This document shows positions 20,409 through 30,580 of a DNA stretch of 64,000 nt, one piece after another; positions within the stretch are counted from its first letter, which is position 1; each line of letters opens with the position of its first letter. The position numbers and the translations under genes are program-made. The notes under the pieces were generated by a model that did no database searches, had not been told where the DNA came from, and saw only the letters and a program-made list of their open reading frames with translations. Origin of the DNA: Enterobacter sp. Ag1. GTDB taxonomy: Bacteria; Pseudomonadota; Gammaproteobacteria; Enterobacterales; Enterobacteriaceae. The stretch spans positions 1 through 64,000 of the forward strand of contig AKXM01000055.1 in the NCBI GenBank assembly GCA_000277545.1. Reading direction: 5' to 3'.

Positions 20409-21488
20409 ATGTTTGGCGTACTTGACCGTTACATCGGTAAAACCATCTTAAACACCATCATGATGACGCTGTTTATGCTGGTGTCGCTGTCGGGAATCAT
20501 TAAGTTCGTTGACCAGTTGAAAAAAACGGGCCAGGGTTCTTATTCCGCAGCGGGTGCGGGGATGTACACCCTGCTCAGCGTGCCAAAAGATGTTCAGATC
20601 TTCTTCCCGATGGCCGCGTTATTAGGCGCGCTGCTGGGGCTGGGAATGCTAGCTCAGCGCAGTGAGCTGGTGGTGATGCAGGCGTCCGGCTTTACGCGTA
20701 TGCAAATCGCTTCCTCGGTAATGAAAACCGCGATTCCGCTGGTTCTGCTGACAATGGCAATCGGCGAGTGGGTTGCCCCGCAGGGCGATCAAATGGCGCG
20801 TAATTACCGTGCGCAAATGCTGCTTGGCGGCTCATTGCTGTCCACAACCAACTCCATTTGGGCGAAAGACGGCCATGACTTCGTATATATCGATCACGTC
20901 AACAGCGAGACAGAAATTGCCGGCATCATGATTTACCACTTCAACGGTGAGCGCCGCCTGCTTTCGGTTCGCAATGCCGCGGCGGCGAAGTATGACGCTG
21001 AGCATAAAGTCTGGCGTCTGTCGCAGGTTGACGAGTCAAATCTTTCCGATCCAAAGCAGATTACCGGGTCGCAAACCGTGAGCGGGGAATGGAAAACCAA
21101 CCTGACGCCCGACAAGCTTGGCGTGGTTGCGCTTGATCCTGACTCGCTGTCGATCAGTGGGCTTTATGATTACATCAAGTACCTGAAAACCAGCGGCCAG
21201 GACTCCCGACGCTACCAGTTGAATATGTGGAGCAAGATTTTCGCCCCGGTCTCGGTGGCGGTAATGATGCTAATGGCGCTGTCGTTCATCTTTGGCCCGC
21301 TGCGTAGCGTGCCGATGGGCGTACGAGTGGTGACGGGGATAAGCTTCGGTTTTATTTTCTACGTGTTGGATCAGGTGTTTGGCCCGCTAACGCTGGTGTA
21401 CAACATTCCGCCGATTCTGGGGGCGCTGCTGCCTAGCGTGACCTTCCTGCTGATCAGCCTCTGGATGCTGACGAAAAGAGCGGGATAA
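20409..21488 (+). CDS. lptG: LPS export ABC transporter permease LptG
   Basis: The 359-residue partner of LptF has the same fold: N-terminal membrane helices with the coupling-helix sequence QRSELVVMQASGFTRMQIA, a periplasmic domain (~140-260), and C-terminal helices (FAPVSVAVMMLMALSFIFG). The ATG follows the lptF stop with no gap, so the two are one operon. It ends just before a dispersed repeat. Confidence 0.95.
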   Translation: MFGVLDRYIGKTILNTIMMTLFMLVSLSGIIKFVDQLKKTGQGSYSAAGAGMYTLLSVPKDVQIFFPMAALLGALLGLGMLAQRSELVVMQASGFTRMQIASSVMKTAIPLVLLTMAIGEWVAPQGDQMARNYRAQMLLGGSLLSTTNSIWAKDGHDFVYIDHVNSETEIAGIMIYHFNGERRLLSVRNAAAAKYDAEHKVWRLSQVDESNLSDPKQITGSQTVSGEWKTNLTPDKLGVVALDPDSLSISGLYDYIKYLKTSGQDSRRYQLNMWSKIFAPVSVAVMMLMALSFIFGPLRSVPMGVRVVTGISFGFIFYVLDQVFGPLTLVYNIPPILGALLPSVTFLLISLWMLTKRAG

Positions 21489-21493
21489 GTTTA

Positions 21494-21610
21494 CCCTCAC
21501 CCTATCCCTCTCCCTAAAAGGGAGAGGGGATCTCACTGATACTCTTCTGTGTTTCTTGCCTTTTAGTGTTTCTTTCCCCCTCTCCCTTTGGGAGAGGGCC
21601 GGGGTGAGGG
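21494..21610. repeat. ~117-bp inverted-end repeat, copy C
   Basis: The ends ccctcaccctatccctctcc (21494-21513) and ggccggggtgaggg (to 21610) face each other, each with its own small hairpin (ccctctccct/gggagaggg). The centre is similar to the reverse complement of copy D at 22941. The two copies flank the permease gene in opposite orientation. It looks like a MITE-type or REP-like element without coding capacity. Confidence 0.7.
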
Positions 21611-21613
21611 AAA

Positions 21614-22843
21614 TCAGTGAATAAACATCACCGACACACACAAGATCCCGATAATCAGCGTCAACAGATTCGCCAGCGAACGCCACGGCTTAAGCGCGGG
21701 CACGAGATATGTCGACAGCGTTGGCATAATGAATAAAATCAGTGCGATAAGTGGCCCGCTGATGGCGTAAATCATCGCCAGCGCATTCGGGTTGATGTAA
21801 CACACCACGAAGGTCAGCAGCGAAATCAGGGTAATAGACAGCGCCCGGCAGAAGGCCCGGCTTCGGTTCATACCTGCCGCGCCCAGCGTGGACTTAACAA
21901 TCGCCGTCGCCCCTTCAATCACCCCGAAATAGGTGCCCAGGAACGACTTGGACATCGCCACTATCGCAACGATAAAGCCTGAAATACCCAGCCAGGCCGG
22001 CGTACCCGGCACCATCGACAGCGCCGACAGGATGGTCAGGCCCTGAGCCTTCGCGGCGGTAATATCCTGAGCCGGAATAGACAGGAAGCAGCTAAACACG
22101 AAGAACAGCACGCTGCAGCAAATCACAAAATAGGCGACGCGCATGATTTTCTTACTGTTATTCATCGCGCCTTCGCCGTGGCTTTCGCGCTGCGCTACGG
22201 CAAAAGTAGAAATAATGGGCGTGTGGCTGAAGGCGAAGACCATCACCGGAATCGACATCCAGATCTCACCCAGCGCGTGGCGGTCGAGGACTAATCCCTC
22301 GGTCAGCAAAGACGTCTGCCAGCTGCTGGTCAAATAGAGGGATAAAAACAGGAAGTAGGCAATCAGCGGGAAAACCAGGAACCCCATCACTTTGATGGTC
22401 ACCTGCCGCCCCATCAGGAAGATCAGGTTCAGCGCCGCGACAACGCCAAGGCTAACCAGCACTCTGATTGTGGTCGTAATCGGCCCGTGTTTGGCTAACT
22501 GCTCGATGAGCGAATTGGTAATCGCAACGGCATAAATCAGGATCACCACAAAGAACGCGACGAAGTAGAGCCCGGTGATCAGGTTGCCGATTGTTTTGCC
22601 GTAGTAGTGGGTCACGGCGCTGGTGATGCCGCCGCTGCCTGGAGTTTTTGCCGACAGGATAAACTGGCAGAGCGCCCGGTGCGGCCAGTAGGTCAGCGGG
22701 TAGGCGATCAAGGCCGTAAGAAGCAGAACGATGGCGCCGGCTGAGCCGAGCTGAATAGGGAGAAAAAGGGTTCCTGCGCCAACGGCAGTACCATATAAGG
22801 CGAAACTCCACAAAGTTTCTTCTTTTGTCCAGAATTTGCGCAT
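21614..22843 (-). CDS. HAAAP-family amino-acid permease (SdaC/YqeG-like)
   Basis: The 409-residue protein has about 11 membrane spans. The N terminus (TLWSFALYGTAVGAGTLFLP) and IPVMVFAFSHTPIISTFAV near residue 200 are characteristic of hydroxy/aromatic amino-acid permeases, which take up serine or threonine with protons. Length and start resemble E. coli YqeG, but I would not assign the substrate. It lies between inverted repeat copies C and D, within the lptG-yjgR interval that is gene-free in E. coli, so it is probably a local insertion. Confidence 0.8.
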   Translation of the reverse strand: MRKFWTKEETLWSFALYGTAVGAGTLFLPIQLGSAGAIVLLLTALIAYPLTYWPHRALCQFILSAKTPGSGGITSAVTHYYGKTIGNLITGLYFVAFFVVILIYAVAITNSLIEQLAKHGPITTTIRVLVSLGVVAALNLIFLMGRQVTIKVMGFLVFPLIAYFLFLSLYLTSSWQTSLLTEGLVLDRHALGEIWMSIPVMVFAFSHTPIISTFAVAQRESHGEGAMNNSKKIMRVAYFVICCSVLFFVFSCFLSIPAQDITAAKAQGLTILSALSMVPGTPAWLGISGFIVAIVAMSKSFLGTYFGVIEGATAIVKSTLGAAGMNRSRAFCRALSITLISLLTFVVCYINPNALAMIYAISGPLIALILFIMPTLSTYLVPALKPWRSLANLLTLIIGILCVSVMFIH

Positions 22844-22940
22844 TATTTAATCTTTTCTTCTGACTGATTTCCAAAAACCGGCGTAATCTAGCACAAAACT
22901 GACCTGGTGAGTCATGTGGTTGTTATTGCAGAGGTTATTA

Positions 22941-23058
22941 CCCTCACCCCGGCCCTCTCCCTGGAAGGGAGAGGGGGAAAGAAAGAAGCACTGGCTCAAT
23001 TGAACGGGCAGAAAGAGAAAGATCCCCTCTCCCTTGAGGGAGAGGGTTAGGGTGAGGG
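22941..23058. repeat. ~118-bp inverted-end repeat, copy D
   Basis: The ends are ccctcaccccggccctctcc (22941-22960) and gagagggttagggtgaggg (to 23058). The centre, read in reverse, resembles copy C (both carry a tttctttcc segment next to the arm). It lies between the permease and yjgR. Confidence 0.7.
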
Positions 23059-23072
23059 GGAAATCGCAGAGC

Positions 23073-24575
23073 CTACCGCTTACGCCCCCCCATAATGCTG
23101 CCCAGTACGCCGCGAATAATCTGGTTCGTTACCTGCCTGGCCGCACTCTTTGCCATCGTCTGCACCACGCCATCGCGCTTGCCGCCTCGTGGCCCGGTGC
23201 TGCCGAACAGAATATCCTTCAACCCGCCGAGAATTCCGTCGTCCACCGCCACGCCCTGACCTTTGGCCGGTGGCGCGTCCTGCTGCTCTCCCGCGGCCTG
23301 CACGCCTTTTTGAAGGATCTCGTAGGCCGATTCCCGGTCAATCACTTCGTCATATTTGCCGTACAGCGGGGAGTGATTCAGCAGGCCGTTACGCTCGTCG
23401 TCCGTCACCGGACCCATGCGCGAACAAGGGGCGATCACCATCGCGCGCTCGACCACAGTCGGGCTGCCTTTGGCGTCGAGGAAGGAGATTAGCGCCTCGC
23501 CGGTGCCCAGTTCCTGAATAGCCTTTTCGGTATCGAAAGCCGGATTCGCCCGCATGGTTTGCGCCGCCGCTTTTACCGCCTTCTGATCTTTGGGCGTAAA
23601 GGCACGCAGGGCGTGCTGGACGCGGTTACCCAACTGGCCAAGCACAATGTCGGGCACATCGGCAGGGTTTTGCGTCACGAAGTACACGCCGACGCCTTTG
23701 GAGCGGATCAGCCTGATCACCTGCTCGATTTTATCCAGCAGAACCTGCGGGGCGTCGTTAAACAGCAAGTGCGCCTCGTCGAAGAAGAACACCAGTTTCG
23801 GTTTATCGAGATCGCCCGCTTCCGGCAACTGCTCATAAAGCTCGGACAGCATCCACAGCAGGCTGGCGGCGTACAGCTTCGGCATCTGGTAGAGCTTTTC
23901 CGCCGACAGAATATTGATGATCCCTTTGCCGTTTGCGTCGGTACGCATCCAGTCTTTGATATCCAGCATCGGCTCGCCGAAGAAATACTCCGCGCCCTGC
24001 TGCTCCAGAGAAAGCAGCCCGCGCTGAATGGCCCCGACGGAAGCGCTGCTGATATTGCCGTACTGCGTCTGGAAGGCTTTGGCGTTATCACCGATGTACT
24101 GAGTCAGGGCGCGCAGGTCTTTAAAGTCCAGCAGCGGCAGGCCCTGGTCGTCCGAAATGCGGAAGATGATCTGCAGCACGCCGCTTTGCACATCATTCAG
24201 GTTCAGCAGCCGTGCCAGCAGCAAAGGCCCGAGATCGCAGACGGTGGCGCGAACAGGATGCCCTTTCTCGCCGAAGATATCCCACAGCACCACCGGATTG
24301 CCGTGCGGCGACCAGTCCGTCACGCCGATATTGGCAAGCCTGGCGAGGAGCTTCTCAGACTCGGCACCTTCTTCGGCCACGCCGGTTAAATCTCCCTTCA
24401 CGTCGGCCATAAACACCGGCACACCAATCTCTGAGAAGGACTCAGCCAGCTTCTGCAGCGTCACGGTTTTGCCCGTCCCGGTTGCCCCGGTGATCAACCC
24501 GTGGCGGTTCGCCATGTTGGGCAGAATATGCAGTTCAGTCTCTTTGGTTCTGGCAATCAGCAGTGGTTCAGTCAT
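23073..24575 (-). CDS. yjgR: YjgR, HerA/VirB4-like P-loop ATPase (DUF853)
   Basis: The 500-residue protein has Walker [18 protein letters not shown] near residue 30 and Walker [14 protein letters not shown] near 265. It shows the conserved [23 protein letters not shown] pattern in two stretches. It belongs to the HerA-helicase-like DUF853 family; its cellular role is not known. Position between the lptG region and leuX is as in E. coli. Confidence 0.9.
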   Translation of the reverse strand: MTEPLLIARTKETELHILPNMANRHGLITGATGTGKTVTLQKLAESFSEIGVPVFMADVKGDLTGVAEEGAESEKLLARLANIGVTDWSPHGNPVVLWDIFGEKGHPVRATVCDLGPLLLARLLNLNDVQSGVLQIIFRISDDQGLPLLDFKDLRALTQYIGDNAKAFQTQYGNISSASVGAIQRGLLSLEQQGAEYFFGEPMLDIKDWMRTDANGKGIINILSAEKLYQMPKLYAASLLWMLSELYEQLPEAGDLDKPKLVFFFDEAHLLFNDAPQVLLDKIEQVIRLIRSKGVGVYFVTQNPADVPDIVLGQLGNRVQHALRAFTPKDQKAVKAAAQTMRANPAFDTEKAIQELGTGEALISFLDAKGSPTVVERAMVIAPCSRMGPVTDDERNGLLNHSPLYGKYDEVIDRESAYEILQKGVQAAGEQQDAPPAKGQGVAVDDGILGGLKDILFGSTGPRGGKRDGVVQTMAKSAARQVTNQIIRGVLGSIMGGRKR

Positions 24576-24711
24576 GAGCGTTTCCCTGTGGCAACATTTG
24601 TCTAAAGCATAGCTTTCCGCACGAATTGAGCATCAGGATCTTCCCATGTTTACCCCCTCGGCCCGGCAAAGGTCTATGCTTGGCAGATCTCTTACACAAC
24701 CAGGGAAAGCT

Positions 24712-26352
24712 ATGTCCAGATTCTTTTATAACGATCGCAAGCAGTTGGTTAACGATGCCATCGAAGGCGTCATTGTCAGTTCCCGCTACCGCAACCTTGT
24801 GCGGCTGGATATCGACCCGGCCATCCGCGTGGTGGCCCGCAGCGACTGGGACAAAAGCAAAGTGGCGATCATTTCCGGCGGCGGCTCCGGCCACGAACCC
24901 GCACATGTGGGCTTCGTCGGCAAAGGTATGCTTACCGCGGCGGTGTGCGGCGACCTGTTTGCCTCCCCGAGCGTGGATGCGGTGCTGAACGCCATTGTCG
25001 GCGTCACCGGGGATCGCGGCTGCCTGCTGATCGTCAAAAACTACACCGGCGACAGGCTGAACTTCGGCCTGGCCGCCGAGAAAGCAAAAAAGCACGGGCT
25101 GAAGGTCGAGATGGTGATCGTCGGCGACGATATTTCGCTGCCGGATAACAAACAGCCGCGCGGCATCGCTGGCACAGCGCTGGTGCACAAAATTGCGGGC
25201 TATGCCGCAGAGCAGGGCAAATCTCTCGGCGACGTGCGGGACATCGCGCAAAAGGCCTGCGACAGCATTGCCAGCATGGGCGTGGCGATGCAAACCTGTA
25301 ACCTGCCGGGAAGCGAGGAAGAAGAAGGGCGCATTAAAGGCGGCCACGTTGAGCTTGGGTTGGGCATTCACGGAGAGCCGGGTGCCAGCACCGTGGATAC
25401 CCAAAACAGCAAAGAAGTGATTGCCACGCTGGTGAAGCACCTGCGCAAAGCGACAGGCAAAGAGAGCGACCTGGCGGTGCTGATCAACAATCTCGGCGGC
25501 GTTTCCTCGCTAGAAATGGCGCTCCTGACCAAAGAGCTGATGCATTCGGATCTCGGTTCGCAGATCAAATATCTGATCGGCCCCGCGCCGCTGGTCAGCG
25601 CCCTGGACATGAAAGGCTTCTCGCTCTCCGCCATCAAGCTGAGCCCGGACTTTATTCAGGCGCTTGAATCTGACGTGGAAACCGCAGGCTGGCAGCCGAT
25701 GGTGAAATACCACCCGATGCCGGAGCAGAAGCAGGCGGTTATCCGCGAAGACCACGCGATAAAACCTTCCGCTAACGACGAGGTGAAAGCCCTGTTAGCA
25801 AGCGTGACCCAAACGCTGATCGCCCAGGAGAACCACCTTAACGCGCTGGACGCCAAAGTGGGCGACGGTGACACCGGCTCTACCTTTGCCGAAGGTGCGC
25901 GCGACATCGCCAACCTGAACGACAAAGGCAAGCTGCCGCTGAACGATACCGCCGCGCTGCTGGGCCTTGTAGGTGAACGACTGGCAACCGTGATGGGCGG
26001 TTCCAGCGGGGTGCTGATGTCGATCTTCTTCACCGCCGCCGGGCAAAAAGTCAGTGAGAAGCAGCCGCTGGCGGAGTCCCTGCTGTTTGGCCTGGCGCAG
26101 ATGAAGCGCTACGGTGGCGCGGATCTGGGCGACAGAACGTTAATCGACGCCCTGCAGCCGGCGCTCGAAGCGTTAAGGAATAAAGACCTGAAAGCCGCCG
26201 CGAAGGCAGCAGAGAAGGGCGCGGCCGACACGGCGAAGATGCAAAAAGCCAACGCCGGACGTTCGTCCTATGTGAACAGCGACAACCTCGATGGGGTGAA
26301 AGATCCGGGGGCGGTCGCCGTGGCGGCGGTATTTGCCGGGCTGGTGAAGTGA
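24712..26352 (+). CDS. ATP-dependent dihydroxyacetone kinase (fused DhaK-DhaL)
   Basis: The 546-residue single-chain kinase phosphorylates dihydroxyacetone with ATP. Residues 1-~330 are the DhaK domain: GGGSGHEPAH near 52, and the substrate-binding His in GLGIHGEPGAS near 215. Residues ~355-546 are the DhaL domain with nucleotide/Mg site KVGDGDTGSTFAEGA and LGDRTLIDALQPAL. ATG 24712 follows agggaaagc; upstream in-frame Mets have no ribosome site. This is the fused, ATP-using form, not the PTS-linked dhaKLM of E. coli. Monocistronic, closed by a terminator. Confidence 0.93.
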   Translation: MSRFFYNDRKQLVNDAIEGVIVSSRYRNLVRLDIDPAIRVVARSDWDKSKVAIISGGGSGHEPAHVGFVGKGMLTAAVCGDLFASPSVDAVLNAIVGVTGDRGCLLIVKNYTGDRLNFGLAAEKAKKHGLKVEMVIVGDDISLPDNKQPRGIAGTALVHKIAGYAAEQGKSLGDVRDIAQKACDSIASMGVAMQTCNLPGSEEEEGRIKGGHVELGLGIHGEPGASTVDTQNSKEVIATLVKHLRKATGKESDLAVLINNLGGVSSLEMALLTKELMHSDLGSQIKYLIGPAPLVSALDMKGFSLSAIKLSPDFIQALESDVETAGWQPMVKYHPMPEQKQAVIREDHAIKPSANDEVKALLASVTQTLIAQENHLNALDAKVGDGDTGSTFAEGARDIANLNDKGKLPLNDTAALLGLVGERLATVMGGSSGVLMSIFFTAAGQKVSEKQPLAESLLFGLAQMKRYGGADLGDRTLIDALQPALEALRNKDLKAAAKAAEKGAADTAKMQKANAGRSSYVNSDNLDGVKDPGAVAVAAVFAGLVK

Positions 26353-26359
26353 CTAAAAA

Positions 26360-26381
26360 GGCTCCCGAGGGAGCCTTTTTT
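26360..26381. terminator. Bidirectional terminator between dihydroxyacetone kinase and ahr
   Basis: Stem ggctccc (26360-26366) / gggagcc (26369-26375) is flanked by an A-run on the left and a T-run on the right. It can stop the kinase transcript and, read on the other strand, the ahr transcript. Confidence 0.85.
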
Positions 26382-26384
26382 ACA

Positions 26385-27404
26385 TCAGAAATCCGCTTTC
26401 AACACCACGCGGTAGCGGGCTTTGCCGTCGCGCACGTGCTGGATGGCTTCGTTGATTTTCGACATCGGGTACAACTCGATCTGCGGCTGAACCTTCGCCC
26501 GGCTGACCAGCTTCATCAGCGAACGCAGCTCGTGCGGAGAGCCGGTTGCCGACCCGGAGAGGCTGCGGTCGCCGCCGATCAGCGTGCCGGAGCGGATCTG
26601 GAACGGCTTCATCACCGCCCCCACGGTGTGGAACGTGCCGCTGTAGGCCAGCGCTTCGAAATAGGGCTGCCACTCGAGATCAACGCTGACGGTGTTGATG
26701 ATCAGATCAAATTGACCCGCCAGCGCGGTTAACGCGGCCGGATCGCGGCTGTTCACCACTTTATCTGCACCCATCGCCAGCACTTCTTCTTTTTTGGACG
26801 GGTTAGAGCTGAACGCCGTCACCTCGCAGCCCATGGCGTGCAGCAGTTTGATGGCTATATGCCCGAGGCCACCGATGCCGATCACGCCCACGCGGCTGGT
26901 GGCGGTGATGTGGTGCATCAACAGCGGTTTAAACACTGTGATGCCGCCGCACAGCAGCGGCCCAGCGGATTCGATATCAATAGAATCCGGCAGCGGGATT
27001 ACCCATTGCCAGTCCGCGCGAATTTTGTCGGCGAAGCCGCCGTGGTTTACGATGGTCGGGACGCTGCCTTCCTGGCAGTTTATCTGGCTGCCGCTGATAC
27101 ACGCATCGCAGTGGCCACAGCTTCTGGCCGTCCAGCCGATGCCGACGCGTTGACCGACTTTGAGTCCTTTGTTCTGTGCCGCTGACCCCAGCGCGTGCAC
27201 GCGGCCAATCACCTCATGCCCGGCAACCAGCGGATACTGCGAGAACCCCCATTCGTTGTCGATCATCGACAAATCCGAATGGCAGATACCGCAGTACTCG
27301 ACTTTTACCTCGACATCTTCCGGCAGCAGATCGCCCGCGTCGAAATCCTGAAGCGCCAGCTCCGCACCGGCCTTCGGCGCGGCATAACTTTTGATAACAG
27401 ACAT
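26385..27404 (-). CDS. ahr: NADPH-dependent aldehyde reductase
   Basis: The 339-residue zinc alcohol dehydrogenase-family enzyme reduces a range of aldehydes. Catalytic zinc Cys is in [12 protein letters not shown] near residue 38; structural zinc cysteines are in [15 protein letters not shown] near 90-104; the nucleotide loop is [13 protein letters not shown] near 170. ATG 27404 is chosen because ggaggaagag precedes it. Position near leuX matches E. coli ahr (yjgB). Confidence 0.93.
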   Translation of the reverse strand: MSVIKSYAAPKAGAELALQDFDAGDLLPEDVEVKVEYCGICHSDLSMIDNEWGFSQYPLVAGHEVIGRVHALGSAAQNKGLKVGQRVGIGWTARSCGHCDACISGSQINCQEGSVPTIVNHGGFADKIRADWQWVIPLPDSIDIESAGPLLCGGITVFKPLLMHHITATSRVGVIGIGGLGHIAIKLLHAMGCEVTAFSSNPSKKEEVLAMGADKVVNSRDPAALTALAGQFDLIINTVSVDLEWQPYFEALAYSGTFHTVGAVMKPFQIRSGTLIGGDRSLSGSATGSPHELRSLMKLVSRAKVQPQIELYPMSKINEAIQHVRDGKARYRVVLKADF

Positions 27405-27484
27405 CGCTCTTCCTCCATATTGGCTCTGCAACCAGTTTAGAACATTGGGGGGAGGAGCGACCTGGTGGAATGTGCCCAGGAGGG

Positions 27485-28537
27485 TTAAAGCTTTACCCAG
27501 CCGCCGCCCTGTTCCGCCGAAGCGTAGAGCGCGGCGATGATCTGCTGCACGACATAACCCTGTTCGGCATCGGCCACCATGGCTGCTTCGCCCTGAACGT
27601 GGCGGACAAAGCTCTCCATGGCGCGGAAATGACGACGGTCGTCGGCGGCCTCCCTGTGCTGGAGCGTTTCCAGCTTGCCGTCGCGGTCGTGGTAAATATG
27701 GGCCGGGAACAGCCTGGCACCGGCGCGTTCACCGCAGAATTCAACGTTCATTTGCGAGGTTTCTTCCACGTTGAGAATAAAAGAGGTGTCCAGCCGCAGA
27801 ATGCCGCCGCCCTCGAACTCGATCACGCCGAACAGCGCGTCTTCCACCGTATAAAGCGACGGATCCCACTCGCCAAACTGCCCGCTGTTTTTCGTGTTGC
27901 CCAGCCTACGGAAGCTGTGGGCCATCACCCGCGTTACTTTGGGGAAGCCGAGCACATAAAGCGCGGTGTCTAGCATATGAATGCCGAGATCGATCAGCGG
28001 GCCGCCGCCCTGCGAATCCTTGCTGATGAAATTCCCCCACGACGGCACGCCGCTGCGGCGCAGCGCTTTGGCCGTGGTGACATAGACATCCCCCAGCGCC
28101 CCGGCCTGAACCTGCTCGCGCAGCAGAGCGCTGTCCAGCGCAAATCGATGGTGGAAATTGTAGGCCAGCACCCGGTTCGCCTTTTTCGCCGCTTGCCGCA
28201 TCTCATCTGCCTGCGCCACCGTCATCGCAGGAGGTTTCTCGCAGAGCACATGACAACCCGCCTCCAGCGCCTGCATCACGTGCTCATAGTGCAGAATATT
28301 GGGCGAGCAAACGCTGACGATCTCCGGCTTCGCCTCACGTAGCATCTGCCCGACATCGTCATACGCCGCGGGGACATTTAACTTATCCGCAAATGCCTGA
28401 GTACGCGCCAGATCGCGCCCGCAGGCCGCCACCAAAGCCAAAGAAGGATTAGTCGCATAGTAAGCCGCATGCACGTTCTCGGCGATCTGCCCTGGCCCGA
28501 TGATGGCGACTCGCATGGGGGGAGTGGGATTGGACAT
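27485..28537 (-). CDS. Gfo/Idh/MocA-family oxidoreductase
   Basis: The product has about 350 residues. N-terminal Rossmann fold ([18 protein letters not shown]), then the family motif [15 protein letters not shown] near residue 98 and [17 protein letters not shown] near 185, which carries the His of the active site. It is likely a sugar or cyclitol NAD(P) dehydrogenase; the substrate cannot be read. ATG 28537 follows ggagcccc. It lies between ahr and leuX on the minus strand. Confidence 0.85.
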   Translation of the reverse strand: MSNPTPPMRVAIIGPGQIAENVHAAYYATNPSLALVAACGRDLARTQAFADKLNVPAAYDDVGQMLREAKPEIVSVCSPNILHYEHVMQALEAGCHVLCEKPPAMTVAQADEMRQAAKKANRVLAYNFHHRFALDSALLREQVQAGALGDVYVTTAKALRRSGVPSWGNFISKDSQGGGPLIDLGIHMLDTALYVLGFPKVTRVMAHSFRRLGNTKNSGQFGEWDPSLYTVEDALFGVIEFEGGGILRLDTSFILNVEETSQMNVEFCGERAGARLFPAHIYHDRDGKLETLQHREAADDRRHFRAMESFVRHVQGEAAMVADAEQGYVVQQIIAALYASAEQGGGWVKL

Positions 28538-28687
28538 GGGGGCTCCATTGTGTGGCCATGCTGAAAGCAAATCACATCGCAAACGAGCGGGAATGTAAAC
28601 CGTAGAGTTGTTCATGGATGGGGAAATGAGGAAAACGGCAGGTCGCTGAAAAATTCAGCACTTAACGCCACTTAAGCACAGCGCTGC

Positions 28688-28715
28688 TTGCAAGGCCGCC
28701 AGCGACAGGTATAAT
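28688..28715 (+). promoter_or_regulatory. Promoter of leuX
   Basis: A -35 ttgcaa (28688-28693) and a perfect -10 tataat (28710-28715) are separated by 16 bp, placing the start a little upstream of the tRNA at 28744. Confidence 0.8.
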
Positions 28716-28743
28716 CCACAACGTTTCCGCATACCCCTTCAGT

Positions 28744-28828
28744 GCCGAAGTGGCGAAATCGGTAGACGCAGTTGATTCAAAATCAACCGTAGAAATACGT
28801 GCCGGTTCGAGTCCGGCCTTCGGCACCA
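28744..28828 (+). tRNA. leuX: tRNA-Leu (anticodon CAA)
   Basis: An 85-nt class II tRNA starting gccgaagtgg and ending in an encoded CCA. The anticodon arm gttga-ttCAAaa-tcaac places CAA at 28778-28780. A long variable arm and the gccggttcgagtccggc T arm follow. It is closely similar to E. coli leuX, a well-known integration site; an integrase gene follows 187 bp downstream. Confidence 0.97.
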
Positions 28829-28841
28829 TCGGAACATCAAT

Positions 28842-28866
28842 AGACGTCAACGGACGTCTTTTTTTG
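28842..28866 (+). terminator. Terminator of leuX
   Basis: Stem agacgtc (28842-28848) / gacgtct (28853-28859) is followed by a run of Ts. It lies inside the junction between tRNA and integrase. Confidence 0.85.
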
Positions 28867-29014
28867 TGCCTGAAATCCAGCATTTATCCATCATTCCCGC
28901 TATATTAACTCTCTTAAGGTCAACCGACTTCAACGTACATCTACCAACAGATGTTGGTACAGATGATGGTATTTCCGGTTCGATAATGCTTGTACCAACA
29001 GGGAGGGGATAAGC

Positions 29015-30271
29015 ATGGCGTTAACAGATATCAAGGTTAGAACAGCCAAACCAACGGATAAGCAATATAAGCTGACCGATGGCAGCGGTATGCACCTTCT
29101 TGTCCATCCAAATGGTTCTAAGTACTGGCGTTTGCAATATCGCTTTGGCGGAAAGCAAAAGATGCTGGCACTGGGAGTCTATCCTGATGTGTCACTTGCT
29201 GGTGCAAGGGTTCGCCGTGATGACGCTCGTAAGCTGTTAGCAAACAGCATTGATCCGGGAGACAAAAAGAAAAATGATAAGGTTGAACAGGAAGAAGCAC
29301 GTACTTTCGAACAACTTGCTATTGAGTGGCATGCCACAAATAAAAAGTGGTCGGAAGAACATAGCCGACGCGTGCTTAAAAGCCTGGAGGACAACCTCTT
29401 TCCAGCCATAGGTAAGCGTAATATTGTCGAATTAAAAACGCGCGACCTTTTAGCGCCTATCAAAGCTGTTGAGTTGTCTGGGCGTCTTGAGGTGGCTTCC
29501 CGTCTACAGCAGCGCACCACCGCAATTATGCGCTATGCGGTACAGAGTGGGTTGCTTGATTATAACCCGGCACAGGAGATGGCCGGTGCTGTTGCTTCAA
29601 GTAACCGGCAGCATCGACCAGCATTAGAGTTGAAGCGTACTCCTGAACTCCTTCAGCGCATTGACAGTTATACCGGTAGGCCTTTGACTCGTCTTGCTGT
29701 TGAGCTCACGCTCTTGGTATTCATTCGTTCAAGTGAACTACGCTTTGCCCGTTGGTCTGAGATCGATTTTGAAACATCAATGTGGACAATACCTGCAGAG
29801 CGCGAAGCTATTGAAGGAGTAAAGCATTCCCAGCGTGGTTCAAAAATGCGTACGCCTCATCTGGTACCGCTTTCTCATCAAGCGTTAGCAATCCTTAAAC
29901 AGGTACACAAACTTAGTGGCGATCGCGATTTTGTTTTCATTGGCGATCACGACCATCGCAAACCGATGAGTGAAAACACGGTGAACAAGGCGCTGCGTGT
30001 TATGGGTTATGACACGAAGGTAGAGGTTTGTGGGCATGGTTTCAGGACAATGGCCTGTAGTTCATTGATTGAGTCTGGATTGTGGTCGAGGGATGCAGTG
30101 GAGCGGCAAATGAGCCATATGGAACGTAACTCAGTACGCGCAGCTTACATTCATAAGGCCGAACATATTGATGAGCGGCGACTGATGCTGCAGTGGTGGG
30201 CTGATTTTCTTGATGCGAATCGTGAGAAGGCGGTGAGCCCATTTGATCTTGCAAAGCGGCTCTATAAATGA
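29015..30271 (+). CDS. P4-type tyrosine recombinase (island integrase)
   Basis: The 418-residue protein has an N-terminal DUF4102 arm-binding domain (LTDIKVRTAKPTDKQYKLTD; HPNGSKYWRLQYRFGGK). The catalytic domain carries the first Arg in IRSSELRFARW, the HxxR box HGFRTMACS near residue 345, and the Tyr in RAAYIHKAEHI near 375. It starts after a gggaggggat site. Position and orientation right behind leuX indicate that it integrated the following island at the tRNA 3' end. Confidence 0.93.
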   Translation: MALTDIKVRTAKPTDKQYKLTDGSGMHLLVHPNGSKYWRLQYRFGGKQKMLALGVYPDVSLAGARVRRDDARKLLANSIDPGDKKKNDKVEQEEARTFEQLAIEWHATNKKWSEEHSRRVLKSLEDNLFPAIGKRNIVELKTRDLLAPIKAVELSGRLEVASRLQQRTTAIMRYAVQSGLLDYNPAQEMAGAVASSNRQHRPALELKRTPELLQRIDSYTGRPLTRLAVELTLLVFIRSSELRFARWSEIDFETSMWTIPAEREAIEGVKHSQRGSKMRTPHLVPLSHQALAILKQVHKLSGDRDFVFIGDHDHRKPMSENTVNKALRVMGYDTKVEVCGHGFRTMACSSLIESGLWSRDAVERQMSHMERNSVRAAYIHKAEHIDERRLMLQWWADFLDANREKAVSPFDLAKRLYK

Positions 30272-30580
30272 CGTATAGCTTCCCATATGCCACTTAGTGT
30301 AACTAGCTATTTTTAAGGAATAAATGCTGCATCAGTTTAGTGCACTGGTATTGGAATATGGGGTTGTTTGGTGCTAGCCTTGCTCAATCACTGCTCACTA
30401 AAAGATCATACTAACATTGGGCTTTGGCTAGCAGCATTTCGTGGAATTAATTGGCAAACTTAGAGCCTTCCAGCATCATCCCTATGGTTGAATGTCGTTA
30501 TCTGACTGATATTTATATATTAATTTAAGGTCTGGCGACGTCCTCAAGGGCTCGGATAACTATAGATTGCAAGGTGAATA
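30272..30580. other. AT-rich leader region of the sspF operon
   Basis: This 309-bp gap lies between integrase and sspF. A possible promoter is ttgaat (30488-30493), 16 bp, tattta (30510-30515). An aaggtgaa ribosome site precedes sspF. No gene or clear operator is seen; a regulator gene for the cassette is absent here. Confidence 0.4.

Noticed and set aside
28990-29010. Direct repeat of the leuX 3' end as attR inside the window
   Set aside because: I scanned by eye for gtccggccttcggcacc elsewhere and saw no second copy; a computed search would be decisive.
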